Part shown: piece after piece, positions 55,453-64,000 of the stretch
How positions within the stretch are numbered: the first letter of the stretch is position 1
Layout: each line of letters begins with the position of its first letter
Origin: Virgisporangium ochraceum
Lineage (GTDB): Bacteria; Actinomycetota; Actinomycetes; Mycobacteriales; Micromonosporaceae
Reading direction: 5' to 3'
DNA: 64,000 nucleotides
NCBI RefSeq assembly: GCF_016863655.1
Contig: NZ_BOPH01000031.1
Coordinates: forward strand, 1 to 64,000
Notes under the pieces: model-generated
What the model was told of the DNA's origin: nothing
Databases searched by the model: none
What the model saw: only the letters and a program-made list of their open reading frames with translations
Translations under genes and position numbers: made by a program

Positions 55453-56865
55453 GTGTCCGTCCTCGATCGGTTCCCCACCAAGCACATTCCACCCGTGACC
55501 ACCCGGGACGTGCCCGACCCTCCGCGCTCGCTGTGGCGGGTCATCGGGCCGGGTGTGGTCGGCGCCGGTGTCGGCCTGGCATCCGGGGAGTTCGTCCTCT
55601 GGCCCTACATCGCCTCCCAGGTGGGGCTGGTGTTCCTGTGGGCGGCCCTCGTCGGCATCGTCACGCAGTGGTTCATCAACATGGAGATCGAGCGGTACAC
55701 GCTGGCCACCGGCGAGACCGCGCTGACCGGGTTCTCCCGGTTCTGGCGGCACTGGGGCCTGGTGTTCGCCGTCATGATCTACTTCGCGAACCTGTGGCCC
55801 GGCTGGGTGACCAGCTCGGCGACGATGGTCACCTACCTGTTCGGCGGCGACGTCACCTGGATCGCGATCGGCATGCTGCTGGTCGTCGGTGTCACGCTGA
55901 CGCTGGCACCGGTGGTCTACACCGCGCTGGAGCGGGTCGAGTTCGTCAAGGTCGGGCTCGTGCTGCTGTTCATCGTCGTGGCGGTCGTGTTCGCGATCTC
56001 CGCGGAGGCGTGGGGCGAACTGCCGTCCACCGTCACGGCGCCCGAGTTCCCGGGTGAGGAGCTGGGCTTCGCGTTGATGCTCTCGGCGCTGGCGTTCGCC
56101 GGCGCGGGTGGCGGCCAGAACCTGTGCCAGAGCAACTGGATCCGTGACAAGGGCTACGGGCTCGGCGCGTACGTGCCCCGGCTGGTGTCGCCGCTGACCG
56201 GCAAGGAGGAGGCGGCACCCGCGTCGGCCGGTTTCATCTTCGAGCCCACCGACGACAACCTCAGCCGGTGGCGCCGCTGGTGGAAGATCGCCAACATCGA
56301 GCAGGCCGTGACGTTCGCGGCGATCTCGTTCATCACGATCGTGTTCATGTCGATGCTCGCCTACTCGACGGTGTTCGGGCAGGAAGGGCTCGCGAACAGC
56401 GTCGCGTTCCTCAAGGCCGAGGGCGAGGCGCTGAAGAACACGGTGGGTCCGTGGTTCGGGACGCTGTTCTGGGTGATCGGCGCGCTGTCGCTGTTCGCCG
56501 CGGCGATGGGCATCGTCGACTACACCAGCCGGGTGGCGGCCGACGTGCTGAAGGTCTGTTACCTGCGGCAGTTCTCCGAGAGCAAGATCTATTTTGGACT
56601 GGTGTGGGGCCTGGTCCTCATCGGCTGCGCGATCCTGCTGCTCGGCTTCGACCAGCCGCTGACGCTGCTGGTGATCTCGGCCTGTGTCGGCGGCATGATG
56701 ATGTTCGTCTATTCGATCCTGCTTCTTGTGCTGAACCGCAAGGTGCTGCCCCCGCAGATCCGGATCCGCTCGTACCGCGTCGCCGCGCTGGTGTGGGCGG
56801 TGCTGCTGTTCGGCGTGTTCTCGGTGCTGACGCTGTGGCAGCAGGTGCCGAAACTGTTCGAGTAA
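55453..56865 (+). CDS. Divergent Nramp family membrane transporter
   Basis: 470 residues with about eleven hydrophobic helices. The general Nramp/MntH layout is present, but the metal-binding DPGN of helix 1 reads GAGVGLASGEFVLWP and the MPH of helix 6 reads GAGGGQNLCQSNW, so the ion ligands are not conserved. It may carry another substrate. A soluble loop between helices 6 and 7 (PLTGKEEAAPAS) is longer than usual. GTG at 55453 has GGAGG within a hairpin. It is followed by dus after ten bases. Confidence 0.85.
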   Translation: MSVLDRFPTKHIPPVTTRDVPDPPRSLWRVIGPGVVGAGVGLASGEFVLWPYIASQVGLVFLWAALVGIVTQWFINMEIERYTLATGETALTGFSRFWRHWGLVFAVMIYFANLWPGWVTSSATMVTYLFGGDVTWIAIGMLLVVGVTLTLAPVVYTALERVEFVKVGLVLLFIVVAVVFAISAEAWGELPSTVTAPEFPGEELGFALMLSALAFAGAGGGQNLCQSNWIRDKGYGLGAYVPRLVSPLTGKEEAAPASAGFIFEPTDDNLSRWRRWWKIANIEQAVTFAAISFITIVFMSMLAYSTVFGQEGLANSVAFLKAEGEALKNTVGPWFGTLFWVIGALSLFAAAMGIVDYTSRVAADVLKVCYLRQFSESKIYFGLVWGLVLIGCAILLLGFDQPLTLLVISACVGGMMMFVYSILLLVLNRKVLPPQIRIRSYRVAALVWAVLLFGVFSVLTLWQQVPKLFE

Positions 56866-56875
56866 GTTGGGGCCC

Positions 56876-58021
56876 ATGCGCATCGGGCCCTTCGAGGTGA
56901 CGCCACCGGTGGTGCTCGCCCCCATGGCGGGCATCACCAACGTGGCGTTCCGCAAGCTCTGCCGGGAGCAGGGTGCGGGGGTCTACGTCTGCGAGATGGT
57001 CACCACCCGCGGCATCGTCGAGCGGAACCCGAAGACGCTGCGCATGATCGCCTTCGACGAGGACGAGCACCCGCGCAGCCTGCAGGTCTACGGCGTCGAC
57101 CCGAACGTGGTCGGCCGGGCCGTCGGCATGGTCGCCGACCAGGGTCTGGCCGACCACATCGACATCAACTTCGGCTGCCCGGTGCCGAAGGTGACCCGGC
57201 GGGGCGGCGGTGCCGCGCTGCCCTGGCGGCACAACCTGTTCGGTCGCATCGTGCGCGCGGCGGTGGACGCCGCCGCGCCGTCGGGTGTCCCGGTGACCAT
57301 CAAGATGCGCATGGGCATCGACGAGGACCACCTGACCTACCGGCAGGCGGGGCTGATCGCGCAGGAGGCCGGCGTCAAGGCCGTCGCGCTGCACGCCCGC
57401 ACCGCTGCCCAGCGTTACTCCGGCACCGCCCACTGGGACGCGATCGCCGACCTGGTGTCGGTGCTCGACGTGCCGGTGCTGGGCAACGGCGACATCTGGG
57501 AGGCCGACGACGCGCTGCGGATGGTCGCCGAGACCGGCTGCGCCGGCGTGGTCGTCGGCCGCGGCTGCCTCGGGCGTCCCTGGTTGTTCGCCGACCTGGC
57601 GGCCGCGTTCGGCGGCTCGTCCCATCGCGTGATGCCGACGCTGGGCGAGGTGGCGGTCGTGATGCGGCGGCACGCGACGCTGCTCGTCGAGTGGGCGGCC
57701 ACCGAGATCGACCCGCGCGGGAAGATCTCGACCGAGCACCACGGCTGCGCCGACTTCCGCAAGCACGTCGCCTGGTACCTGAAGGGCTTCCCGGTGGGTG
57801 GCGAGCTGCGTCGCCGGCTGGCGATGATCTCGTCCCTCGCCGAGCTCGACGACCTGCTGGGCAAGCTCGACCCGGACGTACCGTTCCCCGAGAGCGAACT
57901 GGGCCACCCGCGTGGCCGCACCAACTCCCCGGGCAAGGTCGCGCTTCCGGAGGGCTGGCTCCAGGACCCGGCCAACCCGGACGTCCCGGCCGGCGCCGAG
58001 CTGGAGCACAGCGGCGGCTGA
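56876..58021 (+). CDS. dus: tRNA-dihydrouridine synthase
   Basis: 381 residues of the Dus family: VVLAPMAGITNVAFRKLC at the N terminus, the active-site NFGCPVPKVTRRGGGAAL with catalytic Cys, IKMRMGID, and VVVGRGCLGRPWLF with the FMN phosphate loop. The C-terminal helical part carries HHGCADFRKHVAWYLKG. It reduces specific uridines of tRNA with NADPH and FMN. ATG at 56876; the earlier TTG is not needed. A palindromic element follows 12 bases after the stop. Confidence 0.94.
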   Translation: MRIGPFEVTPPVVLAPMAGITNVAFRKLCREQGAGVYVCEMVTTRGIVERNPKTLRMIAFDEDEHPRSLQVYGVDPNVVGRAVGMVADQGLADHIDINFGCPVPKVTRRGGGAALPWRHNLFGRIVRAAVDAAAPSGVPVTIKMRMGIDEDHLTYRQAGLIAQEAGVKAVALHARTAAQRYSGTAHWDAIADLVSVLDVPVLGNGDIWEADDALRMVAETGCAGVVVGRGCLGRPWLFADLAAAFGGSSHRVMPTLGEVAVVMRRHATLLVEWAATEIDPRGKISTEHHGCADFRKHVAWYLKGFPVGGELRRRLAMISSLAELDDLLGKLDPDVPFPESELGHPRGRTNSPGKVALPEGWLQDPANPDVPAGAELEHSGG

Positions 58022-58032
58022 CCCATCTCTTT

Positions 58033-58116
58033 CCCCGCCGATCTTGCACTCGTGGCCGCCCTGATGTCGTGCTTTATGTGGATTTAGCGGGGGCTACGAC
58101 TGCAAGATCGGCGGGG
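58033..58116. repeat. Dispersed palindromic element, copy 4 (after dus)
   Basis: CCCCGCCGATCTTGCA (58033-58048) is inverted perfectly at 58101-58116, and the stem continues inward with a few mismatches (CTCGTGGCCGCC with GGGGGCTACGAC). The centre TGTCGTGCTTTATGTGG is like copy 1. It begins 12 bases after the dus stop. Confidence 0.88.
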
Positions 58117-58155
58117 TGGGTGGTGGGGAGTGGGCGGGCGGGGTTAACTCGGGGC

Positions 58156-58431
58156 ATGTGTCGGAACATTCGGGTGCTTCACAACTTCGAGCCGCCGGCC
58201 ACCGAAGACGAGGTGGAGGCGGCGGCCCTGCAGTACGTGCGGAAGGTCAGCGGGACGACCAAGCCGTCCGCCGCGAACCAGGAGGCGTTCGACGAGGCGG
58301 TACGGGCCGTCACCGAGGCGACCCGGGTGCTGCTGGAGAGCCTCACCACCAAGGCGCCGCCCCGTGACCGGGAGGTGGAGGCGGCCAAGGCCAAGGCCCG
58401 CGCGGCCGAGCGCTACGGCGTCCGCGCGTAA
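58156..58431 (+). CDS. DUF2277 family protein
   Basis: 91 residues. The start MCRNIRVLHNFEPPATEDEV and the middle AALQYVRKVSGTTKPS fit DUF2277, a small helical family common in actinobacteria with no known role. A single Cys at residue 2 is conserved in the family. ATG at 58156 has a GGGG tract before it. Five bases separate it from the next gene. Confidence 0.88.
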   Translation: MCRNIRVLHNFEPPATEDEVEAAALQYVRKVSGTTKPSAANQEAFDEAVRAVTEATRVLLESLTTKAPPRDREVEAAKAKARAAERYGVRA

Positions 58432-58436
58432 CCCCC

Positions 58437-58811
58437 GTGGCCCGGTGGACCTGCCCCGCGTGTGACCGCGAGTTCGACCGGACCCGCCAGTCGCACGTGT
58501 GCGTGCCGGGGTGCACGATCGACGACACGTTCCGGGGCCGCGAGTGGCAGCGTCCCATCTGCGACGAGATCGTGGGCTTTGTCGCCGGCCTCGGCCCGGT
58601 TCATGTCGATGCGGTCGGGGTCGGTGTGTTTCTCAAGCGGCAGCGGAAGCTCGCCGAGATCCGGCCGAAGGTGCGGGCGTTGTCGATCTGGGTGTGGCGG
58701 CCCGGCCTGTCCGGCGACCGGGCGTGGCAGAAGCGGAACCTCACCGACAGAACGGATGTCGACGACCAGCTGCGGGACTGGCTGACCGAGTCCTACGACG
58801 CCGCCGGGTAG
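58437..58811 (+). CDS. DUF5655-type protein with N-terminal zinc-binding motif
   Basis: 124 residues. The first 25 hold CPACDREFDRTRQSHVC, a CX2C...HXC zinc-finger-like motif, and the rest (PICDEIVGFVAGLGPVHVDAV, LSIWVWRP) resembles DUF5655, a small domain found alone or with nucleases. Function unknown. GTG at 58437. Probably co-transcribed with the DUF2277 gene. Confidence 0.8.
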   Translation: MARWTCPACDREFDRTRQSHVCVPGCTIDDTFRGREWQRPICDEIVGFVAGLGPVHVDAVGVGVFLKRQRKLAEIRPKVRALSIWVWRPGLSGDRAWQKRNLTDRTDVDDQLRDWLTESYDAAG

Positions 58812-58875
58812 CGGGGACCGCCGGAGGGTAGGAACCTGGATACCCACCCTCCCTCCTCCCCCGGAGGTGCCCGCC

Positions 58876-61551
58876 ATGACCGCATCCACGTTCGTCTACG
58901 ACTTCGCCGACGGTAACCGGGACATGAAGGACCTGCTCGGCGGCAAGGGCGCGAACCTCGCCGAGATGAGCAACCTCGGCCTGCCCGTGCCACCCGGGTT
59001 CACCATCACCACCGAGGCCTGCCGGCACCACCTCACCACCGGTGACGTGCCGCCGGAGCTGGCCGGCGAGGTCGACAGCCACCTGGAGGCGCTCGAAGGG
59101 GCGATGGGCAAGCGGCTCGGCGACCCGGCCGACCCGCTGCTGGTGTCGGTGCGGTCGGGTGCGGCGTTCTCGATGCCGGGCATGATGGAGACCGTCCTCA
59201 ACGTCGGGCTGTCCGACGCGAGCGTCACCGGGCTCGCCGAGCGCACCGGCAACGAGCGGTTCGCCTGGGACTCCTACCGCCGGCTCATCCAGATGTTCGG
59301 CCGCACCGTCTGCGACGTGCCGGGCGATGCCTTCGAGGACGCGCTCGACGCCGCCCGCCGGGCCAGGGGCGTCGAACACGACACCGGTCTCGACGCGGCC
59401 GCGCTCAAGGAGCTCGTCGGCACGTTCAAGGAGATCTTCGCGAAGCACGCCGGCCGCGACTTCCCGCAGGACCCGCGCGAGCAGCTGGAGCTGGCCACCC
59501 GCGCGGTCTTCGACTCGTGGAACGCCGACCGCGCCGTGCTGTACCGGCGCCAGGAGCGGATCCCGGCCGACGCGGGCACCGCGGTGAACGTGGTGGCGAT
59601 GGTGTTCGGCAACATGGGCGACGACTCGGGGACCGGCGTGGCGTTCACGCGCGACCCCGGCACCGGCGCGCAGGGCATCTACGGCGACTACCTGCAGAAC
59701 GCGCAGGGCGAGGACGTGGTCGCCGGCATCCGCAACACGGTGCCGCTCGGCGACCTCGAACGCATCGACAAGGCCGTGTACGACGAGCTGCTGCGCACGA
59801 TGTCCACATTGGAGGACCACTACCGCGACCTGTGCGACATCGAGTTCACCGTCGAGCGGGGCAAGCTGTGGATGCTGCAGACCCGCGTCGGCAAGCGCAC
59901 GGCGGCGGCCGCGTTCACGATCGCCACGCAGCTGCTCGACGAGGGGGTCATCGACCTCGACGAGGCGCTGCGCCGGGTCTCCGGAGCCCAGCTGGGGCAG
60001 CTCATGTTCCCGACGTTCGCCACGACCGAGGAGAAGCCCGTGGCGCGCGGGGTCGCGGCGTCGCCGGGCGCGGCCGTGGGCAAGGCCGTGTTCGACTCGG
60101 CCCGCGCGGCGGAACTCGGCGCGGCGGGCGAGAACGTGATCCTGGTGCGCCGGGAGACCAACCCCGACGACCTGCCCGGCATGATCGCGGCGCGGGGCGT
60201 GCTCACCAGCCGCGGTGGCAAGACCTCGCACGCCGCGGTGGTGGCCCGGGGCATGGGCAAGACGTGCGTGTGCGGCGCCGACAGGCTCGACGTCGACGTC
60301 CACAATCGACAGTTCACAGTGGACGGTCAGACGGTGAACGAGGGCGACGTCGTGTCGATCGACGGCAGCACCGGCGACGTGTACCTCGGCGAGGTTCCGG
60401 TCGAGCCGTCGCTCGTGGTCCGGTACTTCGAGGGCGAGGTCGAACCCGACAGCGAACCGCTGGTCCGCGCGGTCCATACGCTTCTGACCCACGCCGACGG
60501 GAAGCGGACGCTGAACGTGCGCACGAACGCCGACACCGGCGCCGACGCCGCGCGGGCGCGGCGCTTCGGTGCCGAGGGGATCGGCCTGTGCCGCACCGAG
60601 CACATGTTCCTCGGCGAGCGCCGGCCGATGGTCGAGCGGCTGATCCTCGCCACCGACGACGCCGAGCGGCAGGCCGCGCTCGACGAGCTGCGACCGTTGC
60701 AGCGCAAGGACTTCGCGTCGCTGCTGCGGGAGATGAGCGGGCTGCCGGTGACGATCCGGCTGATCGACCCGCCGCTGCACGAGTTCCTACCGTCCCTTGT
60801 GGACCTGGAGGTGTTGGTGGCCATCGCGAAGGAGCGGGGCGAGGACCCCGGCCGCGACGGTGACCTGCTCACGGCGGTGCGCCGCATGCACGAGGAGAAC
60901 CCGATGCTGGGGCTGCGCGGCGTGCGGCTCGGCCTCGTCGTACCGGGCCTGTTCGACATGCAGGTGCGCGCCGTGGCCGAGGCGGCGCGCGAGGTGCGGG
61001 AGGCCGGCGGCGACCCGCGTCCCGAGATCATGGTGCCGCTCGTCGGCGCCGTGCAGGAGCTGGAGACCGTGAAGGCCGCCGCCACCGCCGTGATCGCCGA
61101 CGTCGACCCGGGCGTCGACGTGATGATCGGCACGATGATCGAGCTGCCGCGGGCGGCCCTCACCGCCGGCCAGATCGCCGGCGCCGCCGAGTTCTTCTCG
61201 TTCGGCACCAACGACCTGACCCAGCTCGGCTGGGGCTTCTCCCGCGACGACGTGGAGAGCTCGTTCTTCACCCGCTACCTCGAGCTCGGCATCTTCGGCG
61301 TCTCGCCGTTCGAGTCCATCGACACCGAGGGGGTGGGCCGGCTGATCCGCATCGCCGTCGCCGAGGGCCGGGAGGCGCGCGCCGACCTGAAGGTGGGGGT
61401 CTGCGGCGAGCACGGCGGCGACCCGGAGTCGGTGCACTTCTTCGCCGACGTCGGCCTGGACTACGTTTCGTGTTCGCCGTTCCGGGTACCCGTGGCCCGC
61501 CTGGAGGCGGGTCGGGCAGCTGTCGGGGGGAGTGCGTCCGCCACATCCTGA
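58876..61551 (+). CDS. ppdK: Pyruvate phosphate dikinase
   Basis: 891 residues, full length. The ATP-grasp N-terminal part begins LLGGKGANLAEMSNLGLPVPPGF; the phosphohistidine domain carries the catalytic His in GGKTSHAAVVARGMGKTCVCG; the C-terminal TIM barrel has GIGLCRTEHMF, MIELPRAALTAG and CGEHGGDPESVHFF with the catalytic Cys region. It interconverts pyruvate + ATP + Pi and phosphoenolpyruvate + AMP + PPi, a gluconeogenic or glycolytic bypass step. ATG at 58876 has GGAGG eight bases upstream. Confidence 0.96.
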   Translation: MTASTFVYDFADGNRDMKDLLGGKGANLAEMSNLGLPVPPGFTITTEACRHHLTTGDVPPELAGEVDSHLEALEGAMGKRLGDPADPLLVSVRSGAAFSMPGMMETVLNVGLSDASVTGLAERTGNERFAWDSYRRLIQMFGRTVCDVPGDAFEDALDAARRARGVEHDTGLDAAALKELVGTFKEIFAKHAGRDFPQDPREQLELATRAVFDSWNADRAVLYRRQERIPADAGTAVNVVAMVFGNMGDDSGTGVAFTRDPGTGAQGIYGDYLQNAQGEDVVAGIRNTVPLGDLERIDKAVYDELLRTMSTLEDHYRDLCDIEFTVERGKLWMLQTRVGKRTAAAAFTIATQLLDEGVIDLDEALRRVSGAQLGQLMFPTFATTEEKPVARGVAASPGAAVGKAVFDSARAAELGAAGENVILVRRETNPDDLPGMIAARGVLTSRGGKTSHAAVVARGMGKTCVCGADRLDVDVHNRQFTVDGQTVNEGDVVSIDGSTGDVYLGEVPVEPSLVVRYFEGEVEPDSEPLVRAVHTLLTHADGKRTLNVRTNADTGADAARARRFGAEGIGLCRTEHMFLGERRPMVERLILATDDAERQAALDELRPLQRKDFASLLREMSGLPVTIRLIDPPLHEFLPSLVDLEVLVAIAKERGEDPGRDGDLLTAVRRMHEENPMLGLRGVRLGLVVPGLFDMQVRAVAEAAREVREAGGDPRPEIMVPLVGAVQELETVKAAATAVIADVDPGVDVMIGTMIELPRAALTAGQIAGAAEFFSFGTNDLTQLGWGFSRDDVESSFFTRYLELGIFGVSPFESIDTEGVGRLIRIAVAEGREARADLKVGVCGEHGGDPESVHFFADVGLDYVSCSPFRVPVARLEAGRAAVGGSASATS

Positions 61552-61585
61552 GTAGGATTCCTTCACCTTTCGCAGAGGGGGCCTG

Positions 61586-61942
61586 ATGGGTAGTCGGTGG
61601 CTCGGCCTCGTCGTTGACTCGCGTGACCCCGCCCGGCTGGCCCGCTGGTGGGCCGAGGTGCTCGGGTACCGCGTGACGTTCGAGGATCCCGGTCTGGTCG
61701 CGATCGCGGGCGACGACAAGACCCATCCCGGCATCTCGTTCGTGCCGGTGCCCGAGGCGAAGGCCGGCAAGAACCGGCTGCACCTCGACCTCGAGCCCGA
61801 CGACCAGCCGGCCGAGATCGAGCGGCTGGTCGACATGGGCGCCCGGCACGTCGACGTCGGCCAGCCGGCCCGGCGCGGGTGGACCGTCCTGGCCGACCCG
61901 GAGGGCAACGAGTTCTGCGTCCTGCGGGCGAACCGCCCGTGA
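61586..61942 (+). CDS. VOC family (glyoxalase-like) protein
   Basis: 118 residues forming two beta-alpha-beta-beta-beta units: LGLVVDSRDPARLARWWAEVLGY and, in the second half, RLHLDLEPDDQPAEIERLVDMGA and TVLADPEGNEFCVL. Members include dioxygenases, resistance proteins and isomerases; the glyoxalase-like subtype has no settled function. ATG at 61586 follows GAGGGGG. It overlaps the next gene by four bases. Confidence 0.88.
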   Translation: MGSRWLGLVVDSRDPARLARWWAEVLGYRVTFEDPGLVAIAGDDKTHPGISFVPVPEAKAGKNRLHLDLEPDDQPAEIERLVDMGARHVDVGQPARRGWTVLADPEGNEFCVLRANRP

Positions 61943-63111
61943 GCGTCGGTTCCGCGGACAGCTCCGCGGAGGAGATCCTCCGGCGCGAGCCGGCCGGCGG
62001 CGCGCCGCCGGCCGACGACAGCGGTCCGCCCGGGCAGGTCGGGTTCGGCCAGGTCTACCGGTGGGCGGTGGCGGCGGCGCTCGGCGTGCTCACGGTCGTG
62101 CTGGCGGCGTACTCGCTGTACGTGGTGCGCAGCGTGCTGATCCTGGTGGTCATCGCGCTGTTCATCGCGGTCGGGCTCGATCCGGCGGTGCGGTGGCTGG
62201 TGCGGCACGGGCTGCGCCGGGGGCCCGCCGTCGGCATCATCTTCCTCGGCACCTTCACGCTGCTCGCCGCGTTCCTGGCGGCCGTGACCCCGCCGCTGCT
62301 GCGCGAGGGCGGCGAGCTGTTCGGCAACCTGCCCGGCTACGTCGAGCGGCTGCCCGAGCAGTCGGGCCTCTACCGCGACCTCGCCGAGCGCTACAACTTC
62401 ACCGAGAAGCTCAGCCAGTACGCGGCGAACATTCCGCAGAGCATGGTCGGCAACGCGTGGGGCTTCGCCCGCCGGTTCCTCGGCGCGCTGGCGTCGGTGC
62501 TCACCGTCATCGTCTTCACGATCTACTTCATGGCCGACCTGCCGCGGCTGCGGCGCGGACTGGTGCGGCTGTTCCCGCGTCCGCGCCGGCCACAGGCGGC
62601 CGAGGTGGTCAACGTGGTGGTCGAGAAGGTCGGCGCGTACATGGCCGGCAACCTGATCATCTCGCTGGTCGCGGGCGTCACGGCGTTCGCGGTGCTCATG
62701 GTGCTGGGCGTGCCGTACGCGCTGCCGCTGGCCGTCGCGGTGGCGATCACCGACCTGATCCCGCTGGTGGGCGCCACGATCGGCGCGGTGCTGTGCACAG
62801 CGATCACGTTCTTCACCAGCGAGCTGTGGCCGGCCACGATCGTCGTGGCGGTGTTCTTCGTCGTGTACCAGCAGTTGGAGAACTACCTGCTGGTGCCGCG
62901 GGTCATGCGCAACACCGTCGACATCTCCTCGATCGCGGTGCTGCTGTCGGCCCTGATCGGCGCCACGGTGCTGGGCGTGATGGGCGCGCTGATGGCGATC
63001 CCGATCGCGGCGGCGGTCAAGGTGGTGCTCACGCCGTTGATCGAGCGGCACACGGAGGTCCCGGCGCCCGCGCTGCCGGCCCCGCGCGAACCCGACGCCG
63101 CTTCTCCGTAG
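61939..63111 (+). CDS. AI-2E family transporter
   Basis: 390 residues. Typical of the family are about eight membrane helices, an amphipathic region between helices 3 and 4 (GELFGNLPGYVERLPEQSG), and the second-half motifs VMRNTVDISSIAVLLSALIG and LGVMGALMAIPIAAAVKVV. Members export autoinducer-2 or act as ion antiporters; the role here is not known. GTG at 61939 overlaps the VOC stop. The N-terminal 35 residues are polar and Pro-rich. Confidence 0.9.
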   Translation: MSVGSADSSAEEILRREPAGGAPPADDSGPPGQVGFGQVYRWAVAAALGVLTVVLAAYSLYVVRSVLILVVIALFIAVGLDPAVRWLVRHGLRRGPAVGIIFLGTFTLLAAFLAAVTPPLLREGGELFGNLPGYVERLPEQSGLYRDLAERYNFTEKLSQYAANIPQSMVGNAWGFARRFLGALASVLTVIVFTIYFMADLPRLRRGLVRLFPRPRRPQAAEVVNVVVEKVGAYMAGNLIISLVAGVTAFAVLMVLGVPYALPLAVAVAITDLIPLVGATIGAVLCTAITFFTSELWPATIVVAVFFVVYQQLENYLLVPRVMRNTVDISSIAVLLSALIGATVLGVMGALMAIPIAAAVKVVLTPLIERHTEVPAPALPAPREPDAASP

Positions 63112-63130
63112 CGGCGATACGCTGGCGCCT

Positions 63131-64000
63131 GTGATCGACAACGCGGCCCGCTTTGTCGACGAGCCGGTCAAGTACGCCGGCATCGGCACCGGCCGGTTCG
63201 AGCGGAGCCCCTACGAGCGCGACCGCGGCCGGGTGCTGCACTCTGCCGGCTTCCGCCGGCTGGCCACGAAGACCCAGGTGCACCCGGCCGGCGAGGACGG
63301 CTTCGTGCGTACCCGGCTGACGCACTCGCTCGAGGTCGCCCAGATCGCCCGGGAGCTGGGGGAGCGGCTGGGCTGCGACCCCGACGTCGTCGACACCGCC
63401 GGGCTGGCGCACGACCTCGGTCACCCCCCGTTCGGTCACAACGGCGAGGACGCGCTCGACGCGATGGCCCAGCCGTGCGGCGGCTTCGAGGGCAACGCGC
63501 AGACGCTGCGGGTCCTGACCCGGCTGGAGGCGAAGGTCTTCGACGCCGACGGCCGGTCGGTGGGCCTGAACCTGACCCGGGCCACGCTCGACGCCGTGTG
63601 CAAGTACCCGTGGTTCCGCACCTCCGGCACGCGCAAGTACGGGGTCTACGCCGACGACGCGCCGATCTTCTCGTGGCTGCGCGCCGGTGCCGCCGACCGG
63701 TGCCTGGAGGCGCAGGTCATGGACTGGTCCGACGACGTCGCGTACTCGGTGCACGACGTGGAGGACGGCATCCACGGCGGCTACGTCGACCTCGACCCGC
63801 TGCGCCGCGACGACGCCGAGCGGGCCGCCCTGTGCGCCGACGTGGCGGCGGTCTACTCCGGCGAGTCGGCCGGCGACCTCGCCGACGTGCTCGACCAGCT
63901 GCTCTCCGACCCCGTGTTCACCCCGCTCAGCGGCTACGACGGGAGCCACCGGGCGCAGGCGGCGCTCAAGCGGGTCACGAGCGTGCTGACCGGCCGGTTC
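63131..64000 (+). CDS. dgt: Deoxyguanosinetriphosphate triphosphohydrolase-like protein (truncated by window edge)
   Basis: The first 290 residues are present and the frame is still open at 64000. The HD-domain motifs are clear: RVLHSAGFRRLATKTQV, TRLTHSLEVAQIARELG with the first His, AHDLGHPPFGHNGEDAL with the HD pair, and MDWSDDVAYSVHDVED with the last Asp. It hydrolyses dNTPs to the nucleoside and triphosphate and may control dNTP levels. GTG at 63131 begins 19 bases after the AI-2E gene. The missing part would be about 120-150 residues. Confidence 0.93.
   Translation, partial: MIDNAARFVDEPVKYAGIGTGRFERSPYERDRGRVLHSAGFRRLATKTQVHPAGEDGFVRTRLTHSLEVAQIARELGERLGCDPDVVDTAGLAHDLGHPPFGHNGEDALDAMAQPCGGFEGNAQTLRVLTRLEAKVFDADGRSVGLNLTRATLDAVCKYPWFRTSGTRKYGVYADDAPIFSWLRAGAADRCLEAQVMDWSDDVAYSVHDVEDGIHGGYVDLDPLRRDDAERAALCADVAAVYSGESAGDLADVLDQLLSDPVFTPLSGYDGSHRAQAALKRVTSVLTGRF

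Noticed and set aside
58741..60780. 679-residue minus-strand frame
   Set aside because: Antisense shadow of ppdK; low-complexity and unlike any protein family.
60787..63189. 800-residue open frame on the minus strand
   Set aside because: Spans antisense to ppdK, the VOC gene and the AI-2E gene. Long stop-free antisense frames are expected in DNA with such high third-position GC.

Overview
This window is a continuous stretch of a high-GC actinobacterial chromosome. Codon third positions are almost all G or C, GTG starts are common, and there are CIRCE, Zur-box and TPP-riboswitch controls. The gene order fits the family Micromonosporaceae (Actinoplanes/Micromonospora-like); this is inference from gene content, not from a database match. 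I see about 65 protein genes, mostly conserved housekeeping genes, with a few accessory islands. I see no rRNA, tRNA, CRISPR array, insertion sequence or prophage.

Left part (1-22400): a Pro-rich membrane protein, SURF1, a CobB-like protein with a damaged glutaminase site and a long low-complexity tail, GNAT, a class A penicillin-binding protein, a fused siroheme/precorrin-2 enzyme, trehalose synthesis (otsA-otsB), ettA, a thioesterase, a YbjN protein, a PLP enzyme, lepA, a Nudix hydrolase, a GlsB-type membrane protein, a phytanoyl-CoA-type dioxygenase, a lysozyme-fold secreted protein, an enoyl-CoA hydratase with an inserted segment, and hemW. A near-perfect 164-bp palindrome lies just after ettA.

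Middle (22400-40700): a DUF4870 protein with an SSGAGY repeat, the CIRCE-controlled hrcA-dnaJ unit, rsmE, a HIT protein and a serine hydrolase, then the conserved phoH-ybeY-CNNM-(cytidine-deaminase-like)-era-recO-uppS run. A TPP-riboswitch-controlled thiamine-precursor ECF transporter (YkoE-like S component, fused double ATPase, EcfT) follows, with a divergent DUF318 permease/TIGR03943 pair and an epoxide-hydrolase-like enzyme.

Accessory island (40735-44515): an EACC1 adaptor overlapping a 1145-residue caspase-like protease with helical repeats and a PH-like C-terminal domain. This is the strongest candidate for a biological-conflict or programmed-death module here. It is followed by a three-gene minus-strand operon (MarR-GNAT fusion, P-loop kinase-like protein, SDR).

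Right part (46700-64000): a long acyl-CoA dehydrogenase, a zinc uptake operon znuA-znuC-znuB-arsR-zur under a Zur box, small membrane proteins, glyS, a divergent Nramp-like transporter whose ribosome-binding site lies in a hairpin, dus, DUF2277 and DUF5655 proteins, ppdK, a VOC protein, an AI-2E family transporter, and dgt running off the edge.

Four copies of an 80-104 bp palindromic element (ends reading CGCCGATCTTGCA...TGCAAGATCGGCG) sit directly downstream of dnaJ, uppS, the acyl-CoA dehydrogenase gene and dus, and look like a dispersed non-autonomous repeat family.
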